From assembly GCA_030248225.1 (NCBI GenBank), contig JASANE010016076.1, forward strand, positions 1 to 64,000: DNA of 64,000 bases, read 5' to 3'. The translations under genes were made by a program, and so were the position numbers. The notes below the pieces were generated by a model. The model was not told where the DNA came from. It saw only the letters and a list, made by a program, of their open reading frames with translations, and made no database searches. This stretch comes from Trileptium ribeirensis (lineage: Eukaryota; Nematoda; Enoplea; Enoplida; Thoracostomopsidae). Shown here one piece after another: positions 8,600 to 20,590 of this stretch; the stretch's first letter is position 1; each line of letters starts with the position of its first letter.

Positions 8600-11330
8600 A
8601 AACACAAAGTAACACTCAACCCGTACGACGCCCGGCTTTGTTGTTTCCCACCCCTGGCGCCCAGTGTGTGACCCGAGACTTTGAGAGTAATGGTTGGCCA
8701 ACCAACATATGTGTATATCCCGATCGGAAGTCAGCGCGAGGAGATGATGAGTACCGAGATACCAAGCAGAGGAGTTAGAGGGGAGGAGGAGTTGAGAACC
8801 TCATGGAACCAAAGGAACCTAATGTACCTGATGTGCCGAGTGAGAAATATGGGAGATGGCCGTTCGGACTTCGGGGGCCGATTAATAGGGCATCCGTGTC
8901 TGGCAATGACCCCAACGCTGGCACGTGAAAACCATCTCAGGCGGCTGCATATCGGATGGAACCTAATGGACTAGCAAAAGTGGAACCTAAGAACCTAATG
9001 GATGGAGAACCTAAGGAACCTAATAGAATGGAATCTAGAGAGACGCCGTTCGGACTTAGGGGCCGATTAATAGGGCTCGCGTGTTTGGTAATGGCTCTAA
9101 CGCCGGCACGGTTACTCCTGGTGAACCAGGGAATTTTCCTGAAGCCCATTTACTGGTCGAGGGCGATGGAGACGAAAGTCCTAGCCTTATTCAAAATTGT
9201 ATATGTGTAGTATGGTGTAATTGTATGAACGATGTTGCTGAAGCTGTTGATACAAGAGTTGTTGTAAGCGCGGAACCAGAAGAACTTGCAGAGGATGTGA
9301 TGAACTTAATGGAACCTAATAGTGAACTTAAGGAACTAGCTGGATACCGAGAACGTAATGGAACCTAATCTAGCGGAACCTAGCGGAGGGAATGGAATAC
9401 CAAAGAACCTAATGGAATGGAACCGAAAACGAACCAAGGGAATTAAATGAACCAAAGAATTTAGCGGATGCATCCAATGGAACTAAACTGACTTCCACCA
9501 ATTTAGGGCGGCCGTGTGAGGCCCCTGTAGCTTTTCAACCGACCGAGGAAGACCTAAAGGACACTGGTCAGATGCGATGGAGGCTTTCGGAAAACGGGTC
9601 AGTCCGATTGTACTAGCTCCGTTCAAAATTCGAAAGCGTATGTGTATCTTTGGAGGCCGGGGAAGACCATAGAGGACACTGGCCAAGAGAAGAGAGGCGT
9701 CGGGAAGTGAGCTGTCCTGATTGCCCTAGCTCCGTTCAAAATTATAATTTGTATGTAGGACCTAAGTCGATTAGAGTTCGGTCCGTAGGTGTAGGTGCCA
9801 CCAGATCTGATCACGTCAGGGATCGTGGCCTTTGTTTGTCGTTGATCAATCTACCCACCCGGCAGGTGAGTATGTGTGTGGCCGACTGCGACCAGGTCGG
9901 AGCCGGTATGACTGAACCATGTGTGGAACCGGGACGGGAAGCTGTTCGACCATAGTGTGAAAATGGTTTAGGACTACACGGAGACAATGCCGAGCCGAAT
10001 GCCGAAAATATTGCAAGCACAGAAAATCATGATAATCGACCTAGTATATGCGTAATCATGGAACCCAATGATACTAAAGTGGAGTCTACCAACCTAAGGA
10101 AGAATAATGCTGATAAGGAAGAACCAGTAGTAACTAGCAAAAGCTCTAAATTTGCGATAATAACACCCGTGGTGAATGACATGGCAGAGAGAGCAAACAT
10201 GCTGGAAAGCCAGCGAATGGAAAACAAAACGGAAATCGTAACATGCCGACTAAGTACAGAGGAAGCCCGCGAAACAGGAATCAACTGAACCGAATCGCCG
10301 GTTGTTTGATGGAAGTAATCGAACAAGCACTAAAACCACCTGAATCGGTGGGAGGTGTACCAACTATCGCCGAGTTAGTATGGGTCCCGTGATTAACAAC
10401 ATAGACACAGACTTGGTAGAACCTAAGTATAAATTGGATCAAGAGAGTACACGAACATATAGACAGCAGTTGTTAGATATCATATTAAGGAAACTGCATG
10501 CATTAGAAAGCACCAGCGAAACAGTAGAGCCTCTGATTTTGCAGGGATTTCCAGACGAGGAGCGTGGGGCTGGATTCAGAATTCGTGCCCGCAGTCAAGC
10601 CAGAATGTCACGGAAAATTTTCGCATTATACACTCGCGTTACCTAAGCTACGTTTTGGAGAAGAGCGAACGCTAATAAGAACACTATTTTACCGCAGGGT
10701 CATAGCTGTGTCGCAGCGGATATGCCATGCCCATCAGTTGCTCAGGATCCGGGTAGCTGAGACGGCCCGAACAGACCGACGGCGGGACGCTGCCGTTTTG
10801 TCTGGGCTGTTAGGGTTCGCATCTCCGTTCCTACATACCATGCCAGGCATAAACGTCAGTAGTTGCATGTTGAAATGCCTAGAGGGACTCTTGGAAATCG
10901 TTGCCCGAGTTATCAACTCAAGAGCATCACACAAGCAATCACTGAGGTATATCGATCTTAAATTCCTATTCTCAGACATGCATCGTGTGCGAAGAACGAC
11001 ACAATCAAAACTTCATGCCTATAGAGGAGTGTGCGTTCACCACCTATCATGGCGAATGGGACTATACGGGGAATATGTCCGCCGATTATGGGACACTTAG
11101 GAGAGAAGGGACAGTATCCATTCGACAAAGTAGCACACAGGGCCTGCTCACGGCCTATGAACTTATAGCGTATAAGGAAGCCAACTTGGAGTTTTTAGAA
11201 ACCATAATAAGCGCGCCATACTTGTTGGATAACCTAGTTACGGAATTCGACGAATCCAGACCCAAAGTTCCAGTGCTGTCAATACATCACATCGTATACG
11301 CTATAATGGCTCAGAGAAGTAAGTAGCAAG
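8600..11330 (+). pseudogene. Gag-to-RT spacer with internal repeats; protease not recognised
   Basis: In an intact element this interval would carry the aspartic protease, but no D[ST]G site was found. The left part is a degenerate array of GGAACCTAATG-type units (about 8,800-9,480). The segment at 8,861-8,925 recurs at 9,046-9,110. A block of about 95 bases at 9,548-9,640 recurs at 9,664-9,757, with a third partial trace near 9,178-9,215. Open frames at 10,380-10,646 and 10,985-11,326 read as protein-like but match no family I know; they probably belong to the N-terminal part of pol. Confidence 0.45.
8800..9760 (+). repeat. Degenerate internal repeats within the Gypsy element
   Basis: GGAACCTAATG-like units dominate 8,800-9,480. 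The two larger direct repeats (about 66 and 95 bases) noted for the spacer lie at 8,861/9,046 and 9,548/9,664. The units could have encoded a repetitive linker rich in Glu, Pro and Asn. Confidence 0.6.
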
Positions 11331-11388
11331 CCAAAGCGCGAAGAACTATTGTACCTACGACTGAAGTAAAGAGTTTGACAAGACCTTA

Positions 11389-12845
11389 TTGTCTCCGTTC
11401 GAGTTAAAACTGTTGAAAACCGCGCTGGCTAAAAATACGGACGTCTTCAGCATGCATGATTTGGAACTAGAGCGCTACACTGAACATAGGCACCGCATAG
11501 AGACCGGAGATGCTAAGCCAATTAAGCAAGCACCGTATCGACTTGCACACTCCTTACGTGATCCGCTCAGGGAGGAACCAAATAGTATGCTAGATGCGGG
11601 ACTGATATCGCCATCAAGCTCACCTTGAGGATCACCGATAGTGTATGTAACCAAGAGTGACGGTTCACTTCGACTCTGTGTGGACTTTCGAAAGGTAACC
11701 ACTGTAGCAGAGCAGGATGCATATCCATTACCTAGGATAGATCATATTTTAGGATGCCTTCGGAACACCAAACTAATGTCCAGTTTAATAGATCTAAATA
11801 AGGGCTTCTGGCAGCTAGAACTCGAAACAGAAACAAAGGATAAGAAATCCTTCGTAAAAATTCATGGGCAATATGAATACAACGTCCTACCGTTTGGGTT
11901 AAACTCATCCCCAGGGGCTTTCCAACGTTGTATGTCTATGATTTTAAAAGGACTCGAGTGGGAAAAATGCTTAATTTACATAGACGACATATTAGTATTC
12001 TCACCGACGTTCGAAGCTCATCTAGCGGACCTAATCAGGGGTTTCGACCGTTTTCGTAAGGCTAATATAAAGCTGAAATCATGAAAATGTCACCTCGGTC
12101 GAGGCAGTTTAAAATATTTAGGAGACACAATTAGTACCGAATGCGTTAAGCCAGACCCAGAACAGGCAATAGCAATCGAAGAATTTAAACGCCCGAAAAC
12201 GCTGAAGCAGCTCCAAAGTTTCCTGGAACTAGTAGGGTATTATCACAAGTTTATACCAAATTACTCAGATATATGCGAACCACTGAATGAATTAAAGCGC
12301 AAAGATACAGAATTTATATGGACCCCTAGATGCGAGGAAGCATTTAAGACATTGAAACAAGCGTTACTGGATTAACCCGTATTAGTACATCCCTATTTCA
12401 CACAGCCGTTCATCTCACAAACAGACGCTTCAGCATACGCAATGTGCGCAGTGCCATCGCAGAAAACCAAACACGGCCTTAAACCCATTGCGTATGCAAG
12501 TAAGGCTCTACTAGATTATCAACGCCGATATCTCGCAATAGAGGCTGAAGCTCTCGCGATCAGATGGGCAGCGCTACACTTTAGGCAGTAGGGCACAAAT
12601 TTCATGTAAAAACTGATAATAAGCCGCTCAAAGCCTTGTTTGACAAGCCACCCTGGAAATAACGCTTCTCCCAGTGGCGTAGTGATCTACTACTCGAATT
12701 CGGGGGATTTGAAATACAATATAGACCGGGTAAAGAAAACGGCAATGCCGATGCGTTGTCACGGGATCCTCGATACGACCCATCCATAAGCGAGGAACAG
12801 GGAGACACTTACGAAATATTAATGATGGGTCGAAGACGACCCACA
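11389..12845 (+). pseudogene. Gypsy reverse transcriptase and RNase H, broken
   Basis: The frame opens in the RT N-terminal region (HRIETGDAKPIKQ-type block before the fingers) and covers all core RT motifs. The catalytic YIDD box is near 11,977-11,988, and a PFGLNSSPGAFQ block precedes it. RT is broken by TGA 11,626 (at a position where Gypsy proteins have Trp) and TGA 12,082. RNase H follows in the same frame with its TDAS motif near 12,421, then TAA 12,373 and a frameshift near 12,590. The end of RNase H (TDNKPL, YRPGKENGNADALSR) reads on in a second frame with TAA 12,660. This domain makes cDNA on the RNA template and removes the RNA. Confidence 0.92.
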
Positions 12846-13479
12846 TGACCTCGACCGCCAGTGTACAGCGCATGGGACCAATCCCACTTGCCGTACGCAT
12901 TTCGTACCGTGGCTCCGCTCGCTACTGGCGCGCCAACAGGAAGCCCAATAGCTCCACAGGTCAGCCCAACCCCGAAGTAATCCCATCGCAACTAGTGGCC
13001 GACACGCAAATAACTACAGTACCCCCAGCGACGCTGACATAGCAAGCAGCCACGCTAGGCGCTATCCCAATTAGGATGGATTCGGGAGAAACACCTGTAA
13101 TGTCGGTGCGTACAACAACTATCTCGGGTCCTAAACGCAGACCTCAGGCTCGAGGCCCTCAAAGACCGTTTCACACCGAATCAGAAGCAATGAATGGGCC
13201 TAGGAGCAACCACACTACCGACAGAACAGGAATTTGATAGGCTCATGAAATCAATGATGCATTACGAAACCGAAATATTACCAACCGTCAGGATCGAGGA
13301 CGCTCAGGATACTCACCAAAACATATATTTACCGTTCTTTTCGGACCTCCCAGACTTTAATCTAGTGCGGTGAAAAGATCCAGAATTTGGTCCAATTTGG
13401 TGGTATGTATATAACAAAACACGGCCTAAGGCCGAGTTAGGCGCGCTGACAATAGAAATGCGAGTACATTATTTCGAGC

Positions 13480-14459
13480 TAGCCGCGGACACCAAGATAT
13501 TATACATGCACCCATTACAACCGGGGGACTTAAATTACAAGTTGTGCGTCCCGATCACACTAGTCCAACAAGTACTCAAATAAGAACATAGCAGCTTGTA
13601 TGGAGGACACCCTGGCCGCTATCGGCTATTAGCAAAATTAAATAATTTTATAATTGGAAAGGTAAGTCTGAACACGCGCAATAATGGATCAGGCGATTCA
13701 CCCTATGCCAATCCGCGGTGGTGAAGCGATTTCTCGGATAACCACCGGATTGGGCAGGGTTCAGTTGGCAAATCAACCATTGTATCGTGTCTTCGTAGAC
13801 ATATTCGATATTCAAGTCAGGTCGCTAGCAGGTAACCGCTACGTTATTGCATTCATAGACCAATTTTTAAAACTCGCAAAAGCAGTACCAATAAGACACC
13901 AGGATGCTCTCACAGCCGCTCATATATTCTTATACGAGGTAGTCAATAGGTACGGAGCTCCCAGAGAGCTGTATTCTGATAGAGGAGGCGATTTTACCGC
14001 GCACATGTTCGACGAACTGTGCCAAGAAATGCAGATATTTCGGCACATGAGTCTAGCTTATCACCCTCAGGCGAATAGTGAGATTGAAAGATTTAATAGG
14101 ACTTTATTATATCTATTACGAGTAAGTGTACCATAAGATGACCATCATTCGTGGGATGTATCATTACCATTTTGTATAATGACCTATAATTCGTCGGTAC
14201 ACACAGCAACAAAATATCCACCATTTTTGCTGATGCATGGACTTTATCCTAGGTTGCCCGGAGAATACGACACACATAGTGTTGCCACTGGGTACACTGG
14301 AGCTCACTCCTGTAGGGCCAACGCGCAGCGCTGGATGGCTTCTATTAGGGATAGCGCATACCAATCAATGAAAGCCGCCCAAGAATTATATCGGCTAAGG
14401 TACGATAGGCGAACTCGCCAACCACACTATCATACAGGAGAATTCAACTGGCTTTATAG
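13480..14459 (+). pseudogene. Gypsy integrase, 5' part, broken
   Basis: The zinc-binding N-terminus begins around 13,500 (a GGHPGR-type His box near 13,595) and is cut by TAA 13,581. The catalytic core is open from 13,684 to 14,133. It shows the first Asp in FVDIFD, the second in SDRGGDF and the Glu in NSEIERFNRT, so the DD35E triad is present. A TAA at 14,134 interrupts, and the frame resumes to the MITE insertion at 14,460. The C-terminal part continues beyond the MITE. Integrase joins the cDNA to host DNA. Confidence 0.9.
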
Positions 14460-15173
14460 CATACATGCCGGCAGGGGGGGATAGGGGGGAGGTTACCCAC
14501 CCTGAGGTCCGGACCCCCCCCCCCCCCGAGGCCGAAAGGCCCGGCTGGTTTTACCCCCCTTGGGGGGTGCGCAGCAACCCCCCCCGGGCCGAAAGGCCCG
14601 GCTGGTTTTACCCCCCTTGGGGGTGCGCAGCACCCCCTCCCCTGAGGGTGACTTGACCGCTGTCCGAGTTTTAAAGCTTGGCCTTAGTGCTGTGGATAAA
14701 TCGTTCTGCTGTGGGTAAAGTAGTTCTGTGGATAAATCGTTTAAGACTAAATATAAATGTGTATATTTAGTCTTTCTTCATCGGTACAAGTGAAAACCAC
14801 ACAAATGCACACGGCTAAATTAAATGGTTTTAAGACAAAGCCGTTTTAACAAACGAATGAATATGGTCGGTAACAGTTTTGTGAAACGTGGCTGCTGCAA
14901 TCAAGGAATGTGGAAGGCTGGACAATTTCCTTTTTAGTAAACCACGTAACGATGAAAACAGACTTTTTTATATCCTCCATTTCCATCTCATATAGGGTTA
15001 ATAATAGTATTAACGGCTGCGAGGACCAAAAAAAAAAGTCCTCACGTGATCGACCCCCCTCTAGACAAATTTGGCCGGCCAGGGGGAGGGTTACCCCCCC
15101 TGGGATGGCCGCGACCCCCCCCCCCCGTGGGGGCCTCTACCCCCCCTAGCATGACCGACCGTCGGCATGTATG
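14460..15173. mobile_element. hAT-like MITE inserted in the integrase
   Basis: The 714-base insert begins CATACATGCCG and ends CGGCATGTATG, perfect 11-base terminal inverted repeats. It is flanked by CTTTATAG (14,452-14,459) and GTTTATAG (15,174-15,181), an 8-base target duplication with one mismatch. CA...TG ends and an 8-base duplication are features of hAT elements. The ends of the insert are very GC-rich with runs of C and G, and a segment of about 58 bases is tandemly repeated at 14,527-14,636. The centre is AT-rich and has no transposase. Removing the insert and one duplication leaves the integrase frame continuous across the joint. Confidence 0.85.
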
Positions 15174-15174
15174 G

Positions 15175-16305
15175 TTTATAGGCACAATACCACACCAGAA
15201 AAATCTAGAAAACTCACGCCTTGTTGGTGCGGGCCATACGAAATATTAGGAATAACCCCGCCGTGCGCGTAAGAATGCATTCTAATCCGGAAGGTATGGC
15301 GCATGTCGTACACATTAATAGAGCTAGATGTTTTAGGGCATTAGACCCAGTACCTAACGTAGGAGACTGGCTAGGTCAAGTACACGCTTCCGTACTAGAG
15401 AGGGGTTTAAATGAACCAACCCAACGAATTATCGCTGATAGGGATTTTGTTACTGAAATAGAACCTGTAGACGAGGTAGCGGTACGCACCGTAAGAACAG
15501 CAATCAGTGATAGTTCTGATACTGAGAGTGTAGAAATGGGTGACCCTAATGACCCTAACTTATATCGCCGGAGATACGCCGACGTCGGGGCCGAGCAAGC
15601 GGCAGTGGAACACATTGAGTGACGGACTGACGACTACGAACCGCAGAATCCAAGGACGGTCAGGAATCGGATTCCACTGACTGATCCGATAGAGAAATAG
15701 AACCATCCTGGCCACCAATAGCGCAAGAACAGGTCACCAGTCAAGAGGCCTTCTCGTATATACCAGAACCTGGTAGCCGAGATACTACTGAACAACCGGG
15801 AATGTCCACGGTGACCATAACTGAGTTGATACTCGCTACTGCCGCCACCACCTCCTCCTCATGAATAATACAACCTAGCACCGCTGGGGCAACAGCTCCG
15901 ACTAGACACCTCCTACATAAACACGCCAGTGATCAGGTCTTCAGACCATATGGCGCAGCATCGGATGAGGAAGTAGGAGACGCCCTACGAGGACCCAGAC
16001 GTGTGACCTTCCCGGAACCAGAGGCGACTATTAGCGAAACTGCAGGAACATCAACTAGGCTAGCTTCTACTACACGCACACAATCTACCAGTGTCACCGC
16101 CTCAATGACCAGTGCACCAGTATCGACCCCACGACAACCTTTGATAGGAGAACGGTCCCCAGGCGGGACCTTACCACCAACTTCATTCCCACAATACCCT
16201 TTTAGCCAGGCACTACACCCCGCAGCCTGGCGACAACGAACGCCCCGACCACCACCTTACGAGGAGTCTGATTCGGACGATCCAAACCTACGAGTAGACT
16301 AACCC
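15175..16305 (+). pseudogene. Integrase C-terminus and Ser/Thr/Pro-rich tail
   Basis: Immediately after the MITE the integrase C-terminal domain resumes (GPYEIL block), shifts frame by one base near 15,245 and continues through a HVVHINRARCF block typical of the SH3-like end of Gypsy integrases. Beyond about 15,400 the frame is acidic and then Ser/Thr/Pro rich, with scattered stops, ending at about 16,302. Such a long disordered tail is longer than usual for the family. Confidence 0.75.
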
Positions 16306-16440
16306 CAACGCATGCTAGTAGGTACCTCAAGTTAAGCAAGCAAACAGTCCTAAGGGGGAAGAAGACGTGCTTAGATATATATTTACAGGTAGACAAGATT
16401 ATCTTTATACCCAGACTTATTCCCGGTATACACATTATAG

Positions 16441-17340
16441 ATGCGACTAAGCCACAGCTCCGACGACATCAATGCCCCGCTGATTCCAAAGGGCGTGCGG
16501 CACGTACCGGTCGACATCGACGGGCACATGCTTCGCAAGGTGCCCCAATGCTTCGTGGATCGAAGGGGACGGTGGGAATTTTTCTCGCTCAAGAGCAGGA
16601 AGTGGAACCGATTGGCCAACGAGTATCCCACAGCCGATCGCTTTGCACACGATGGGAGGCGCCTTTCCACTGCTTCCGAGCATTATCACCTCCGCGACCA
16701 TGAAGCCAAGGAATTAGGTGAAATGGACATTTCCCCAACCGAACTGCAGCTTCGCAGCATCGCCCTACAACGCCAGCTCCCCCATAGTGTTTGTGGCACA
16801 TGTCGTATAGGTCCCACCTAATGCGGCCAATCCTACTGGCCAAATTCAGCATCGACGAGGAATTGGAGAAAACCGGCAGCTGGCAACTCCTTAGCGACTC
16901 GATGGACGATTTCTGGAGCACTGGCATGCCACCGGCCCAATGCTGCAGCCATCGAACAGTTTGCCGCAACGTCACAGGTAGACTGCTCGAGGAAATCCGT
17001 GCGTTCAATCGGGACGGCTTCGTTCGATGGCCACGTGTTATTATCGTCGGCGACGAGCAGGCATAATCAGGCCCTGCCGCTCCTCGAGGTAGCCGACGAA
17101 CACAACTGGCTCGTCTTCGTCTACCCGACGCTAAACATGGTGGAACTGCTGCAGAGGGACAACGCGCTATTACGAAACGAACTGCATCTTCGCACTGGGC
17201 GGCTACGAAGACGTGTGGTTGGAACCTCGGAAGGCATTCTCGCCAGGAGCTTACTTCAAGCGCGTCAAGCGCCACCTTAGGAGTGTTGGACTGGCGCGCC
17301 CGGGAAGACGCAGCCATCTACGTCGCGTCGCCTACTCCTC
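16441..17340 (+). pseudogene. Extra 3' ORF of the Gypsy element: SGNH-like domain copy 1
   Basis: ATG 16,441 opens a new frame after pol. Its first 125 codons are unfamiliar. After a frameshift near 16,800 it reads an RWPRV-ii-GD block (17,030-17,060), then after a second shift a WLVFVYP block, and a KRVKRHL block near 17,260, ending at TAG 17,341. The order resembles SGNH/GDSL hydrolases: block I at the end of a beta strand (GDS, here GDE), then a buried strand, then a later helix. The nucleophile Ser is absent at block I. Function is unknown; binding or esterase ancestry is possible. Homology to copy 2 is clear by eye. Confidence 0.5.
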
Positions 17341-17346
17341 ATAGGC

Positions 17347-17676
17347 ATGCCGGCAATTACACCGGGGATGCCTGGGGACGGCAGTTTCGTACCAAGAAGT
17401 CGAAACTCACTAAATGACCGTCAGGCACTCCGCAGTGTAATCACGCCACGGCGGGCTGCGTCTTTAATGGGAACCGAGGCCTGGGACACGGTCGGACCGT
17501 TCAACCAAGGAGAGGACCGCCGACATTGGAATCAACCCGTCGTGGCACCAGCATTCCATCCTGAACTGGTCGCTTGGGTGGAACAAAACTTCCAAAGCGC
17601 GGACGTCATCCGGCAACTCATGGAAAGACCGCCGCCAAGAGAAGAATATTATGAATATTCTGACAATGAGTTGTAG
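17347..17676 (+). pseudogene. Linker region between the two SGNH-like copies
   Basis: An uninterrupted frame of about 109 codons, Arg- and Pro-rich, with an acidic tyrosine-rich end (EEYYEYSDNEL). No family is recognised. Its position between the two related domains suggests it is either the end of copy 1's protein or the start of copy 2's. Confidence 0.4.
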
Positions 17677-17739
17677 GATACTTGAGGGGTGTCGATAATT
17701 TTTAGGCTGTTTTACTAGGGGGGAAGAAACTAATTTTCG

Positions 17740-18437
17740 GATCATCAGGAGACGCCCACGTTTTGCAGCTTACTGAAGACCACCAACTGCTCGAGGCTTC
17801 TACGGACGCTTTTTGGGGTGTCGGACGCTCCAATCAGTAATTACAACACAACGAAACACCCGGACGTTGCCACAACATCATGGGATATTTGCTGGAACAA
17901 GTACGTGAGTACCGTGCCACCGGCTATGTAAGATGGCCTCGAGTAGCCATCTTGGGAGACGCGTTGACCTTGCCACCACTGGAAATGGCAGCCGACCATA
18001 AGTGGCTAGTCAACGGATTGCCAGATTCCAACCTGCCTCGGCTCCATGCGACTAATCCAAACGCCGCATTCAAGAAGATTAAGCGCCATCTTGGAGTCTT
18101 GTCAAAACGAGTAGCTCCAACAACATCAATCATTGTCGCACCCCCTGTTCCGCGTTGGGTCGCCACTAACCAGGTCGCAGCGTCCTGAACAGCCGAAATG
18201 AAGAAAATAGTAGCCAATCACCGCCAGCGATATGATACGCCCCATAACGTGTACGTCCCAACTTGGCGCGTCGCATTTAACAACACTGCTGCTTGTGACC
18301 GAGACGAACCGCACATGGAGTGGCGCGAGCAGCCGCGATTGCGTGAACCGATGGTGTCCAACTAATGCCTTTACAACCTACGTGAGTGGGTGAGCCACCG
18401 CGTGCGCGATGCTGAGTTAGAACGTGTCGCACCATAA
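17740..18437 (+). pseudogene. Extra 3' ORF: SGNH-like domain copy 2
   Basis: The reading begins near 17,764 with a segment matching copy 1 (LL...FW), crosses a TAA near 17,839, and is open from 17,880 to 18,185. It has RWPRVAILGDAL at 17,937-17,966, where the GDSL serine is replaced by Ala, then WLVNGLP, KKIKRHL and a hydrophobic strand ending in PPVPRW. After a frameshift near 18,190 the last part contains DEPH (about 18,303-18,314), which has the DxxH form of SGNH block V, and ends at TAA 18,435. Presence of blocks I and V in the right order supports the SGNH assignment, but it is a by-eye call. Confidence 0.5.
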
Positions 18438-18439
18438 GT

Positions 18440-20590
18440 AGTCGCAACTGCACCGCGTAGCGTTAGCAGCTAACGTGAGCAAGAAGGGAAATAAGAGCAT
18501 AAAGGGAGATAAGAGGAATTGGCACGACCCATTAGGAGGTGTATTGGTAAGAATAATTTTGAGCGAAAGGCGCGAGTACAGATCTAATTAACAACAGCGA
18601 TATACATTTAGGGTGACGACTTAAAGTACCATTTACGAGCATTCCATGTAGTTGAACAAGATAGAAATAATGGATGTACCAAACATTGGCCAAAATGTAC
18701 CAGACGAAAATTACCGGATTAAAATGGGATATCCGAAATTAAGGACATCAAAAGCCAGTCTTTCCTAACGAATTTGAAATAAACCAAATGGGCAAACCAA
18801 TTCAGAGCTTATCGCAGGAAAATTGTCTAAGGGTACCCATGGGTCAGGGCACACCGGCAGACGGACCTTTTCCCTGGAGATGACTAAACTAAACCAATAA
18901 GGAGGTACGTGCCAGGATGTATATTATATTAACATGTATTGTATTGTTTTTGGTAATACAAATTCATATGGTACTAACAAATAATTGTTGTTTTTCTACC
19001 CATTTTCACGAACTTAAATTTAATTTTACCGAAATTTTTCATAAATTCATAAAATTCCAAGGAAATTTCCAAATTTTAACTGATTGATTTTAATTGATTG
19101 ATCACATGGGATGTACATCATACCAGACAAAAAGGTTAACTTTTTCATAAATTTTATTGCACATGTTTTCTCAAAATTGATTACTACCATAAGTAAGGAG
19201 TCTAATAAATCCAAAAATATTTAAGAGATGTAATCGCCCGAGATTTTAAGGGATTTTTAACAGAACATATAAAATAGAAAAAATATCAAAAATTTGGGTC
19301 AAAAAGGGCAAACTTAACATGATGGGAGATCGGATACAGGTGGAGCGTGATTCTAGCGCCTTATTGTGTACCATTTATTGTGTCATAAAATAAAACTGTA
19401 GCGTTATCGTAATCTGTTGCATCGTCACTCTCCATCTGCCCGAGGTGCGCGGGGTGATTTTCGCACCACAATGGAATAATCGTGATTTTCGACCTATGGT
19501 ATCCGGTCGCTTCTATGGAAGAAAGGGGCATTATTGTTCATGTACAGATATTTGTGTTGTATGAGGGGACAGCGGCTGCGCACTCGGATTGACCAAGGAA
19601 AATGGCGAAATTTCCACGATTATTTTTTAGGTTTCATTGATTAGGTGCCCTAAAGGTCGATCCCGGTGCGCATTCACAATGACATGACAACCATAATGTT
19701 GTCGATAATAATTGGTGTGTTATGAAATGTATTTTTCGTACGGCGTGCCAGGATGGGTCGGGGAATTGTGCAGAATCTTTATCAAAATTCAAGCGGGGGA
19801 GTTTTGTTGCATGTCAGATCTCGAAGACCTGTCCTGGCATGGAGCTATGGTATAACTGGATCGCGGAGTGAAGTCTAAAATCAAATTAATAAGAAAGAAA
19901 TTGGATAAAATCTGTCGGAATCTCATTTTTTGTGGGAGTGCGTTAAAAGTGAAATTTTCATACTTTTCTAGCCATCAAGACCAATCGGGCTTGCTTGATT
20001 CTCATTAGGGAGTTATAGGGCTACTAAGTTGCGTACTCGGGTCAACTTCTTCCGTAACCGTAAGTACTTAAGAATTCCCAACTATGCGTTTAAGTGACCG
20101 ATTTCCAAAGCCTGAACCACAGTCAGAGTAATCAGAACTCCCCGTTTTTGGTTCTCTATATCTCCGCGGGGTCTAATACTAACTAGTTCTTCGAAACCGG
20201 GGACCGCCCACCCCACGGGTTCGCTCACGACCTGCCTAACCCACTTGGGACACCAAATTTTATAACTTTTAGCACGAAAAATGGCCTCTAACAGGCCATC
20301 TGTTGAGTTTACAGTTGTAATTTTATTTTCAGTAGGCCACTAGCCAGGGCGTGAATCTGATGCCGCCCCCGGCCGCCTACGATCCCTAGTTAACCTGAAA
20401 ATCCGAATAATCAAAAAATTTTCTAATAAAATTTAAGCGCCCTAGGTGCTGGTATATCATAGATCACAGAAAACCTCGCGCCTACCAGCTTATAATTGTA
20501 ACTTTTGTTTAAGATTTTAAATTTTTAATTTCAAATTTTTCTTATATGGCGTGTCAGCTTTAGCACACCAAGCGGGCATAAGGGAGGGCT
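18440..20590. other. Non-coding AT-rich region, 3' of the Gypsy element
   Basis: No ORF is convincing. It may contain the untranslated end and LTR of the Gypsy copy. One perfect hairpin, ATGGCCT/AGGCCAT with a 5-base loop, lies near 20,280-20,300. TGCCAGGA near 19,746 and TCCTGGCA near 19,832 are inverted copies. Confidence 0.35.

Larger units (their letters stand above)
6680..18437 (+). mobile_element. Decayed Ty3/Gypsy retrotransposon with extra 3' domain region
   Basis: The order gag with CCHC knuckle, reverse transcriptase, RNase H, integrase, all on one strand, defines the Ty3/Gypsy type. Stops and frameshifts break every domain, so the copy is dead. Unusual features are a repeat-rich gap of about 3.5 kb between gag and RT, a Ser/Thr/Pro-rich tail after integrase, and a further region with two related SGNH-like domains. 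A MITE interrupts integrase. LTRs were not found; a purine-rich stretch near 18,480-18,530 could be the polypurine tract. Boundaries given are those of coding traces, not of the whole element. Confidence 0.8.

Noticed and set aside
10564..11100. 178-residue plus-strand ORF
   Set aside because: It runs in a different frame from the flanking pol readings, is Arg/Cys/His-rich in a frame-shadow manner and matches no retroelement protein.
6680..14136. Nuclear code with TAA/TAG read as glutamine
   Set aside because: The element also has TGA at Trp positions and several frameshifts, and other frames in the window end normally; transition decay explains it.
16589..17317. 242-residue minus-strand ORF
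   Set aside because: It lies opposite the plus-strand SGNH-like region, whose codons and homologous second copy show that the plus strand codes.
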